Assembly: GCA_007922225.1 (NCBI GenBank)
Contig: ML680053.1
Coordinates: forward strand, 8,952,870-9,016,869
DNA: 64,000 nt
DNA from: Emydura subglobosa
Lineage: Eukaryota > Chordata > Testudines > Chelidae
Reading direction: 5' to 3'
Below, piece after piece: positions 27,601-39,600 of the stretch. The position numbers were made by a program, and so were the translations under genes. The notes below the pieces were generated by a model. That model was given only the letters and a program-made list of their open reading frames with translations. It was not told the origin of the DNA and did no database searches. How positions within the stretch are numbered: position 1 is the stretch's first letter; each line of letters opens with the position of its first letter.

Positions 27601-30600
27601 TTTTGAGCTGTTCCAGCACCGGATTGAATTGGTTAATGTTATAAAGCTGTATTTGGAATTATCATGTTCATTTTATTCCTTGAATAAGTGGAACAGTTTC
27701 AGAATGACATCTTAGCAAACTGACAAAGTTTTCCATCTGTGCTTTCTAGAAGTGAATGAAACTTCTACCCAGCCAGCTCCTGAGGAGGAGGAGGATGACC
27801 AAGACCAGAGTGAGGATCAAGACATCCCAGACCTCACTAACTTTACAGTTGAAGAACTGAAACAGTATGTGTACTAATGTGTCTCAGTGTTCACTAAGGG
27901 TAGTCATGACATACTAATATATAAGTAGTTTAATTTTCTGTTTCAAGACAACTTGAGAACTTAATTGTAGAAGATTGTGAGACATCACTTTAGAGTAAGG
28001 GAGGAGAAGGAATAAACCTGTCAATATCATTATTGTATTCATTAATGCCTCATCATTTGCATAAAAACCTTTCCATGTGAAATATATTTATAAACATTTA
28101 ATTCTTAGACAAGATGCATATTTTTTAATAGAACCAAAAAATTTTAAATGCACATTGAAGTCAATGGAACTGCTCTCATGTGTGCAAAAGTTTGCAGAGT
28201 TGGGCCCAATATTTTTAGAATTCACATCAATTTGTTTTTAGTTCATTGGAGCCAGCCTAAAACTGCTAACATTGTGCTAGTATGCTTTTTCATGTATGGT
28301 TACTTTAGAGACCATTGTTTTGCAATTTGAATCCATTTTAGGTCTGTCTCAAACTTGAAAACTATGGAAACCTGTGCTACCTGACAGCTGTTTTAGTTAG
28401 ATAATAGCTTCGCTTCTTTTTGTGTTTGGTTATGAGAATCCAGCATTCTTTATTGCAATGTTTTCTCACTCTTTTAAAAAAAATTAATCACTTTTCTAGT
28501 AAATGTTAAGAATTAACAATTTTTTTCTCTTGTAGGCGTTATGATAGTGTTATAAATCGACTGTACACTGGTATTCAGTGTTACTCCTGTGGAATGAGGT
28601 TTACAACTTCACAGACGGATGTATATGCAGATCACTTGGACTGGCATTACCGACAAAATCGCACTGAAAAGGATATTAGCAGAAAAGTTACTCACAGAAG
28701 GTGGTACTACAGTTTAACGGTAAGCAATGTGATAATATCTTTTTGTGTGTGTCTGGATGAATAGAAGGCAAAATTACTGTATTGCCTCTGCAGTTGCACT
28801 GAATTCAGTTGTGTTGCATAGAATGTAAGTCAGCACATACTTTGGCCTTCAGTAATTAATCCTCTCAGATTTCTTCCTCCTCTTTTTGTGCCTATAAAAA
28901 AATAAAAAAGAGCTGTATGGGGAACTGACACCTTTTTCATGGTCTCAGTAGAGAGCAATGATTAGAATGGAAATGGATGTTGGACTACATTGTTGCTCCT
29001 AAGAGTGGTCCCTCTAGAACTGGCTTGAAGCACAGTGGAGCAGTATGGGAAAACTTACACTTGTACTTCTCATGCTGTATCTGTAATGAGAGAGCTTCAA
29101 TTTCAAGTACAATGAAACTGACCCCTCTTATTAAAAATGCTCTCACACCTTCTCAGATATAAAATATGGGAGCTGTATTTTTTAAATGTGTAAAAGTTAT
29201 GATTAATGAAAAGATGGCTTGAATGTTGTTTTTGTTAACTTCCTTAGGACTGGATAGAATTTGAAGAAATAGCTGATCTAGAGGAGCGTGCAAAGAGCCA
29301 GTTCTTTGAAAAAGTACACGAAGAAGTTGTGTTGAAGACACAAGAAGCTGCTAAAGAAAAAGAATTTCAAAGTGTTCCTGCTGGACCAGCTGGAGTGGAT
29401 GAGGTAAATTTGCATATTTAAACTGTCTTTGATTAGCCTATATAGTGAGAATGGTCTAATTTCTGAGCAATATTACAACTTTTCATCCGTAAGTATTTTA
29501 TGTATACTCTGAAGTTTCATCCTTGTATCTGACAAATGCAGATTAGAAATGTACCTGTGTGAAAGCTGAAGCTTGGATTTAGCAGACTTGCAGTAGGAGA
29601 GATGATAGAGGCAAACTGCAAACATTCTCTATGGGCCAAATCACAAGCTCTAACTTGGATTTTCATTCAGGCCTCACTCAAAGAAATTCCCTTTGAGGCC
29701 AATAGAAGTTGTGCTTATTAACAGCTGAGTAAGAACTAAGTATCTAAGCATTTAACAAAGTAGCAACAAAATCCTAACAGACATTTCTGAATTTTATTTG
29801 AGGAGGAGGGAAGTTATGTAATCAAATATGAGCTGTTTTTATTGGCAAAATAGCAAGATGGACAAAAGCTTTTGTCACCTAGATTACTTGGGACTTCTGA
29901 ATGTCATAACAGTTGGCTATCAGTTACATACAGGACTTGCAGAAAACAGTTGTGATAGGCTTTCATTTAGGGAAAGGGTAGCCTTCTAAACTTGAAGATT
30001 TTATTTTATAATTTAGAAAACCTAGTAATTTAGTGTTATACTAACAGTTAATCGAGATTGTGAAATCTAGTTGTCAGTTATAATTAGTCCACAGTTCGCA
30101 AATTGCATGTCTGGCTGGCAACCGGTCACAAGCGGAGTGCCCTAGGGGTCGGTCCTGGGGCCGGTTTTGTTCAACATCTTTATTAATGATCTGGAGGATG
30201 GGGTAGATTGCACCCTCAGCAAGTTTGCGGACGACACTAAGCTGGGGGGAGTGGTAGATACCCTGCAAGGTAGGGGTAGGATACAGAGTGACCTAAACAA
30301 ACTGGAGGATTGGGCCAAAAGAAATCTGATGAGGTTCAACAAGGACAAGTGCAGAGTCCTCCACTTAGGAAGGAAGAATCCCATGCACAGCTATAGACTG
30401 GGGACCGACGAGCTGGGCAGCAGCTCTGCAGAAAAGGATCTGGGGGTAACAGTGGATAAAAAGCTGGATACGAGTCAGCAGTGTGCCCTGGTTGTCAAGA
30501 AGGCTAATGGCATATTGGGCTGCATTAGGAGGGGCATTGCCAGCAGGTCACGGGAAGTGATTATTCCCCTCTATTCGGCATTGGTGAGGCTGCATTTAGA

Positions 30601-33600
30601 ATATTGTGTCCAGTTTTGGGCCCCCCGCTACAAAAAGGATGTGGACAAGTTGGAGAGAGTGCAGCGGAGGGCAACCAAAATGATTAGGGGGCTGGAGCAC
30701 AGGACTTATGAGGAGAGGCTGAGGGAACTGGGCTTGTTTAGTCTGCAAAAGAGAAGAGTGAGGGGGGATTTGATAGCAGCCTTTAACTACCTGAAAGGGG
30801 GTTCCAGGGAGGAGGGGGCTAGGCTGTTCTCAGTGGTGGCAGATGACCGAACAAGGAGCAACGGTCTCAAGTTGCAGGGCGGGAGGTCTAGGTTGGACAT
30901 TAGGAAAACGTGGTGGGTGGTGAAGCACTGGAATGGGTTACCTAGGGAGGTGGTGGAATCTCCATCCTTAGAGGTTTTTAAGCTGAGGCTTGACAAAGCC
31001 CTGGTTGGGATAATACAGCTGAGGTTAGTCCTGCTTTGAGCAGGGGTTTGGACTAGATGACCTCCTGAGGTCCCTTCCAACTCTAATATTCTATGATTCT
31101 ATGATAAGTAATCAGTGTCCATTTATATTACCCTTAACTTTACAGTGCATACATAGGAATACAGTGTATTCCAGTATATTTACCTTGATTGTTAAAATGT
31201 CTCCTTTTCTTAGTAAACTGTAGTTAGCTGCTTCTCTAGAAACTGGAAAACCGAAAAGTGTTATATAAATGTTTGTAAATTTACATAGCCGTGTCTTATT
31301 TTTCTATCTTTCAGAGCTGTGAAATTTGCCAAGAGCAATTTGAACAATACTGGGATGAGGAAGAGGAAGAGTGGCATCTAAAGAATGCCATTAGAGTAGA
31401 GGAAAAGGTATTCTGAGCATATTACTTTTGTATGTGTGACATTTGAGGTTACTTAAAAGCCAAGATAGAGGAAGGAATAGCCGGGATGTGCAAAGGGGGA
31501 TATGGTGGAGGGCAACCCAATCTGTCTACAGTCTTGAAGAGTTTTCTCTGCTGCTTTTTAGGTTCCCTGCTGCACCAAAATATCAGTATCGTAGGGGGAA
31601 CCCTTAGCGTGCTGATAAGTTAGCACAGAGACACTTGGCTTCAGTACATCACGCAGCAACACCATAAATAAAATGTACGCACACAAAATCATAAAATTGT
31701 AGGACTGGAAGGGACCTTGAGAGGTCTAGTCTAGTTGAGAGGTCTAGTCGAGTCCCCTGCACCTGTGGCAGGCACATGTAGATACCAGTTCAGTAACTTC
31801 TACATAAAAAAATTACAACCCGTTTCCAGTAACCACAAACATAGTTCAGTCCTTCATATAATTTTTCCTAAACATTATGAATAAAAATCCATAGTCACCA
31901 ATTATATTCTGACATCATACCTCACTTACACACACCAGGATATAAAACCACATCTAGAACTACAAGTTATAAATATAACTTAAGAAAATCACACCAACCC
32001 TAAATCAATCATTATAATTATCGGAGTCTACGGATTGGGGAAGGGAGATAGTTGAGGCTGAGAAGGGGTGCCAGTAAGTGGAGTTGGGGTCTTGAGTAAA
32101 TTAATTGCTTAAACTACATTCCTTGCTCTTGTGTTGGTGGAGCATACAGTCTAATAACCTCAGCATTCCTTCGTTTTAGCATTACCTTAGTTTTGGTAGA
32201 GAAATTATATTTATGGTCAGCAATAAGGACAAAATATATTTTGCTTTGATTTACCTAAATCAAACTAAGCATGGAAGACTTCAGTTCAAAAATGAATGTT
32301 CAGGGAAGCTAGGTATGTGACAATTGCATAATCAAAATTGTTTTGAAATCCTAATTTCATAACCAGTGCAACAGCTATAAAATGTGGATTCAAATATGTA
32401 GAGAAGTCACATAGTTTGTTTTTTTTAGATTTATCATCCATCATGCTATGAAGATTACCAAAATGTAAGTGCATCCTTATTTTTATTTCTGCTCAAACAT
32501 TTTATTATGAGGTTGATTTTTATATTGAGAGATTTATAGTTTTGTAATTAGTGAATATATTCAGAGCATGCTACCCATTTCTATCACATGTGACTAGACA
32601 AGGAACTGCAAGAAGACTGGTAATGGCAAATTTACAATTCAGAACAAGCTGGGAAGCTCATTGCTTATCTCTGATGTTGTGGCATAGCATGTCAGCTTAC
32701 ATTTCAAACAGCTGTAAACAAGCTATATGTAGAATATATAGGTCTAGTGTATGGGAGTTAAAGCTTTTAAATTTGAAGAATTTGCTGAAGGGAGAAGAGC
32801 AGCTAGTCCTATACAAAGAGTGGATGAGCCAATGGAAATACCACCAAATAAAAGCCCCAGGAAAATACAGGAATGATTGCAGAGGATTGCAAAGGAGAAT
32901 ACTAGACGAGGTGACTTGCAGCCAGAAAGAACGGGATAGGCTGGAGAACTGCATCGTTACCAGGAAAAGGCAGGTTTACATGATTGGGGACTCCCTGCTG
33001 AGAACAACAGACAGGGCTGTAACCAGAGCTAATCCAGAGAACAGGGCGTGCTGTCTGCCGGGTGCTAAGATACAGGATGTGGACCTGAGGCTGAAAAGGA
33101 TCCTAACAGGAGCGGGAAAGAATCCACTCATTGTCTTTCATATGGGTACAAATGATATAGTTATTCTCGTTGGAACATACCAAAGTAGACTATGCCAAGC
33201 TAGGAAAGACTCTTAAGGAAATCAGGCTCAGGTGATCTTCAGTGGGATTCTGCCTGTCCCTAGAGGAGGACAACAAAGGCGTGACAAAATTCTGATGATC
33301 AACAGATGGCGCAGGCAGTGGTGCTATAAAGGAGGGCGTTAGGACGTATGGTCACTGGGAGGCATTCATGGACAGGACTGTTCTCTTGACATGGACTTCA
33401 CCTGAGTAGGGAGGGAAATGCACTTCTAGAATGGAGGCTGGCACAACTGATTGAGCACTTTAAACTAGGGAGTTGGGGGAGATGCCCAGATAATCTTCAT
33501 GCCTGATTTTAGCATTGAGAGGGAGGAAAATGAAATAGGAAAGGACACAGCAGTGGAGAGCAGAATAGACATTAAGAGGAAGGGTAGTGTAGATACCAGT

Positions 33601-36600
33601 GTAATAAGCAATACTGCAGTATAATGACTGTGCGAAATCAGGTAAGGAATGTGAGCAAAGCCAAACAGCAAAAATTAAGATGTTTATCTACCAATGTGAG
33701 GAGCCTGGGTAACAATGTAGAGGAACTAGAGCTACTGGTAGAGGAAGTGAAACCAGGTATTATAGGGTAACAGAAACATGGTGGAATAGTAGTCAGAACT
33801 GGTGTACATACAAGAATTGAAGGGTATATGCTGTTTAGGAAAGACAGATATAAAAGCAAAGGTGATGGAGTTAACATTGTATATCAATGATGAGGTAGAC
33901 TGTAAAGAAATTAGAAGTGATAGAATTGATAAGACAAAGTCTGTCTGGGTAATCACATTGGGGACAAAAACTACTAGAGTTTTCCCTGGGATAGTGTTTG
34001 GGGTGTGCTACAGACCACCAGGATCTGATTTGGACATGGATAGAGAACTCTTCAATGCTTTTAATGAAGTAAATACTACTAGGAACTATGTGATTATGGG
34101 AGACTTTAACTTCCCAGATATAGACTGAAGGACAAGTGCTAGTAGTAATAATAGGGCCCAGATTTTCCTGGATGTGATAGCTGACGGATTCCTTCACCAA
34201 ATAGTTACTGAAACAAGAAGAAGGGATGCCATTTTAGATTTGGTATTGGTGAGCAGTGAGGACCTCCTAGAAGAACTGGTTGTAGGGGACAACCTTGATT
34301 CGAGCGACCGTGAGCTAATTCAGTTCAAACTAAATGGAAGAATAAACAAAAATAGATGTGTGACTAGGGTCTTTGACTTCAAAAGGGCTAACTTTAAAAA
34401 ATTAATGGAATTAGTTGTGTAAGTGGAATGGACTGAAGAACTCTTGGATATAAAGGTGGAGGAGGCTTGGAATTACTTCATGTCAGAATTGCAGGAACTA
34501 TCTGAAGCCTGCATCCCAAGGAAGGGGAAAAAATCATAGGCAAGAGTTGTAGACCAAGCTGGATGAGTAAGCATCTCAGACAGGTGATTAGGAAAAAGGA
34601 GAAAAGCTACAAGGAGTGGAAGATGGGAGGTATCAGCAAGGAAAGCTACTTCTTTGGAAGTCAGAACGTGTAGAGATAAAATGAGAAAGGCCAAAAGCCA
34701 AGTAGAGTTGGACCTTGCAAAGGGAATTAAAACCAATAGTAAAAGGTTCGATAGCCATATAAATGGGAAGAAAACAGAGAAAGAAGAAGTGGGACCACTA
34801 AGCACTGAGGATGGGGTGGAAGTTTAGGATAATCTAGGCATGGCTGAATATCTAAACAAATGTTTGCCTCCGTTTTTAATTAGGCTAATGATGAGCTTGG
34901 AGATAGTGGTAGAGTGGCTAATGGGAATGAGGATATGGAGGTAGAAATTACCACATCCGAGATAGAAGCCAAACTCGAACAGCTTAATGGGACTAAATTG
35001 GGGTGCCAGATAATCTCCATCCAAGAATATTAAAGGAACTAGCACATGAAATTGCAGGCCCATTAGCAAGGATTTTTAAGGAATCTGTAAAGTCGGGCTG
35101 TATCGTATGACTGGAGAACTGCTAACATAGTTCCTATTTTTAAGATAAGGGAAAAAAAGTGATCCAAGTAACTATAGGCCTGTTAGTTTTACCTCAGTAG
35201 AATGCAAGGTCTTGGAAAAAAATTTTGAAAGAGAAAGCGGATAAGGACATTGAGGTTAACAGTAATTGGGATAAAATACAACATGGCTTTACAAAAGTAG
35301 ATTGTGCCAGATGTACCTGATCTTTCTTGAGAAGAAAACAGATTTTTTAGACAAAGGGAATGCAGTGGATCTAATTTACCTAGATTTCAGTAAGGCAGTT
35401 GATACGTTTCCACATGGGGAATTATTAGCTAAATTGGAAAAGATGGGTATTAGTGTGAAAATTGGAAGGTGGATAAGGAACAAGTCATACTGTAAGGCGA
35501 ACTATTAGGCTGGAGGAAGGTTACTAGTGGAGTTCCTCAGGGATCAGTCTTGCTGAACCTGGCACAAAAAATGGGAATATGGTAATAAAATTTGCAGATG
35601 AAACAAAGTTGGGATGTATTGCCAATACAAAGAAGGATTGGGATATCATACAGGATGATCTGGATGACCTTGTAAACTGGAGTAATAGAAATAGGATAAA
35701 ATTTAATAGTGGATAGTGCAATGTCATGCATTTAGGGATTAATAATAAGAATTTTTGCTGTAAGCTGGGATGCATTAGTTGTGACAGAAGAGAAGGATCT
35801 TGGCGTATTGGTTGATCACAGGATGACTGTGATGTGGTTGTGAAAAAAGCTAATGTAGGATGAATCAGACGAGGTACATCCAGTAGATAGGCAGGTGTTA
35901 GTACTGTTATACAAGGCTCTGGTGAGACTTCATCTGGAATACTGTGTGCAGTTCTGGTCCCCCATGTTTAAGAAAGATGAATTCAAACTGGAATAGGTGC
36001 AGAGAAAGGCTGGATGATCCGTGGAATGGAAAACCTGCCTTATGAGAGGAGACTCAAAGAGCTTGGCTTGTTTAGCCTAACCAAAAGAAGGTTGAGCGGA
36101 GATATGATTGCTCTCTATAAATACATCCGGGGGATAAATACCAGGGAGGGAGAGGAATTATTTAAGTTCAGCGCCAATGTGGACACAAGAACTAATGAAT
36201 ATAAACTGGCCATTAGAAAGTTTAGACTTGAAATTAGACACAGGTTTCTAACTATCAAAGGAGTGAAGTTCTGGAATAGCCTTCTAAGGGGAGCAGTGGG
36301 GGCAAAAAGCCTAGCTGGCTTCAAAACTGAGCTTGATAAATTTATGGAGGCGATGGTATGATGGGACAGCGTAGCTTGGCAATTGACTGATCTTTGATTA
36401 CTGGTGGTAGTTATGCCAATGGCCTGTGAAGGGATGCTAGATGGGGTGGGTTCTGAGTTATTATAGAGAATTCTTTCTTGAGTGTCTGGCTGGTGAGTCT
36501 TGCCCACATGCTCAGGGTTTAACTGATTGCCATATTTGTGATTGGGAAGAAATATTCCCCCAGGGCAGATTGGCAAAGGTTCTGGGGTTTTTTGCTTTCC

Positions 36601-39600
36601 TCTAGCATGGGGCACACGGCTCACTTGGTGGTGGATTCTCTATACCTTAAAGTCTTTAAACCACAATTTGAGGACTTTAATAACTCAGTCATACGTTAGA
36701 GGTTTATTACAGGAGAGGGTGGGTAAGGTTCTTCGAGTGCTTGCTCATGTCTATTCCCAATTTAGGTGTCTGTGCTCACCACATGCACTGGTGTACCCTA
36801 AGTGATACTCGTACCAGCCGGCTGTAGTGCCCCCGCAGCGGTGCACACAGTCCCCTTTGTTGAGGCACTGCTCACTGGTGCTCAGGTGGTCCCCGGAGAT
36901 CAGGTTCCACACTCTAGGTCAGGATTCCGCCAGATTGGGCTCCTGTCGACGTTTGCCGGCAGACCGGCACCAAGCAGAGCACCACCATGGGCCTCAGCCA
37001 TCAGCACCTTATCTTCGGATAGCAGCCATGTTGTCCAAGCTAGGCAATCCCCAGCTACAGTGACCAGCTTCCCCACGATACCACCACCGCAGGGTCAAAG
37101 CCCGGACCGTGGCCTTACTGGTGGGGTTTCCCTCTGGAATCCCGAAGGCTGGTTCCATATGAGGAACCTCGGCACCGCAGTCTTTCATTCTTCAGAGTGC
37201 AGCACTGCAGCTGGACTTGGACTCAGACCATGACGGTTCAGCATCTCGGGACCAGTGGCCCCTCCCTCAACTCTGGTGCTGGCCTCTTCCTCATCGTCAC
37301 CAGATGAAGCATTTGTGGGGCCCTTATCTACGGTGCCAGTGGCCGATTTTAAGGCACACCAGGACTTATTGAAAAGGATTACCTGTGACTTGAACGAGCT
37401 GTTTGGGATATTGGCCAAGGCAGCTCCCGATAGAGCTCAGCAGGGTCTTCTGTTCTCACCATGAGTGGTCCCTCCATCTGGAGGTGGTGGCTCGTGTCTT
37501 CCAAAGGTGGGGCAATCCCTGGGTGGACCTCTTTGCCAATAGGAAGTGCAGTTACATCTGCTCCCACCAGGGCCTTAGTGCAGACTCCATCACCGACGCT
37601 TTTTTCCTCCCCTGGTCAGAGGGGCTCCTGTACGCCTTCCCTCCGATACCTCTGATCTTCAAGGTCCTCCTGAAGGTGAAGAGGGACAAGGCACAAGTTA
37701 TTCTGGTGGCACCAGAGTAGCCCAGACACTATTGGTTTGGAATGCTGGTGGAGCTGGCTGGTCCCAGGTGTTGGACCCTGTCCCTGCACCTGAACCTTCT
37801 GCCCCAAGATTAAGGTCGCTTCCTCCACCCGGAGCTGGCCTTCCTCCACCTGATGGCTTGGATGCTTGGTGGCTGAACTAGGAGGAGCAGGCCTGTTCAA
37901 CCCAGGTTCAGTGAGTGCTCCTGGAGAGCAGAAAGCCATTGATGAGAGCTGCCTATAGGGCCGAGTGGAAGCGCTTCACCTGTTGGGTGACCGAACGTAG
38001 CGTGTTCCTGACGGAGGCAACAGTCCCTACAACCCTGGAGTATCTGCTCCATATCTGCCTTCCACCCCTTGGTGGAAGGTAGAACAGTCTTCTCTCATGG
38101 AATGACGACTAGGTTTCTCAAAGGTCTGGAAAGGCTTTTCCCGCTGATAAGGGAGCCTCCTCCTCAGTGGGACTTAAACTCGGTCTTTTCCAGACTTACG
38201 GACCACCCTTTGAGCCCATGGGCTCCTGCTCCCTTACATACCTGTCATGGAAGGTCGCCTTCCTGGTTGATATCACGTCCGCCAGACGAGTGTTGGAGAT
38301 TAGTGCTTTTACGTTGGAGTCACCATACACGATGTTTTTCAAGGACAAGGTCCAGCTACAGTTGCATCTGACCTTTTTTGCCTAAGGAGGTCTCCCATTT
38401 TTACCTGAATCAGGAGATCTTCCTGCCAGTTTTCTGCCTGAAGCCACACAACTCCAGTGAGGAGAGACGCTTACATACTCTCGACATGAGAAGGGTCCTG
38501 GCGTTTTACATTGACAGGACTAAGTCCTTCCGTCACTCTACTCAGCTCTTCGTGGCAGTTGCAGGCCGGATGAAGGGCTTACCGGTTTCCTCATAGCGTC
38601 TTTCGAGATGGATCATGGCCTGCATCCAGGCCTGTTATGAGCAGGAGGGAAACACACCTCCAGTGTCCTTGACAGCCTATTCAGTGGCTGGAACGGGTAC
38701 CACTAAGGGAAAAAAGTTTCCGACACTGGTGCATGTGGCGAGCACAGACACCTAAATTAGGAATGGACATGAGCAATACATCTCGAAGAACAACAGTTAC
38801 AAGGTAAGTAACCGTTCTTTCTGTGGCCTGGAAGTCAGACTGGTCATGGTCATATTGGTCCCTTCTGGCCTTAGAGTCTATGAAGGAAGTACATTGATAC
38901 TGATGGGTTTTTAGTTTCTAACTTCCATTATATGTTTAATGTGAATGAATTCAGGAATTGAAACTGTTATGTTGGGGTTAATGAGGAGTGTACTGTGCTT
39001 CATGGCAATATACTACATCAGTGGTTTTCAACCTTTTGTCATTTGCGGACCCCTACAAAATTTCAAATGGAGGTGCGGACTCGTGGCTATCTTAGACATG
39101 CTCTGCGAACCCCAGGGGTCCATTTACTACAGGTTGAAAACCACTATTCTATGGTAATGGCAACCTTTGTCAGACCCCAGGGACACAGTCTGCTGACCCA
39201 AGCTTGAAAACCACTGTACTCCCTTATTTGTCTAACATAATTAATTTCATTTCAGGAGCATAAAGTTTATTGTTTTTAAATTATATCTGCTAAGGTAAGA
39301 ATGTTACAGAACAAACCAGCTCTCTAAGAATCTTGGTGAGGGGAAAACTTGCATTTTCAGTAGCCAAATTAGCACATCTTGTGAAGCAACATTGATAATT
39401 TTTCTCCCTCCCCTTTAATCATAAAGGAAGTAACTGTCTTAGTGATGTGTAAAACTATATATAAATAACCCATTTTTATTTGGCAGACATCATCATTTGA
39501 TTGTACACCATCTCCCAGCAAGACCCCTGTGGAAAACCCACTAAATATTATGTTGAACATTGTCAAACAAGAAGTACAGGAGCCCTGTAACAGTCCTAAA

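Larger units (their letters stand above)
32770..36728 (+). mobile_element. CR1 LINE, near full length, degraded (interrupted at its 3' end by DIRS copy B)
   Basis: In order: ORF1 C-terminal SGNH/GDSL esterase, AP endonuclease, RT and 3'UTR. The 3'UTR text GCAGATTGGCAAAGGTTCTG and GGTTTATTACAGGAG...GGGTAAG is cut by DIRS copy B and continues at 38818 with CTGTGGCCTGG. The 5' limit is approximate. All frames carry stops. Confidence 0.85.
36729..38817 (+). mobile_element. DIRS copy B, internally deleted
   Basis: The left end CTTCGAGTGCTTGCTCATGT and right end GAATGGACATGAGCAATACA bound 2.1 kb with Gag-like text (36830-37435) joined directly near 37440 to the RNase H C-terminal block and then the recombinase. 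RT is missing. The recombinase stops before its HSTR box, joined near 38660 to the right terminal region, so the ICR is missing too. It is inserted in the 3'UTR of the CR1 LINE, in sense with PCF11. Confidence 0.85.

Noticed and set aside
32551..33216. A 221-residue GDSL hydrolase as a host gene
   Set aside because: It sits at the ORF1 position of a CR1, followed by CR1 endonuclease and RT relics, so it is transposon sequence.
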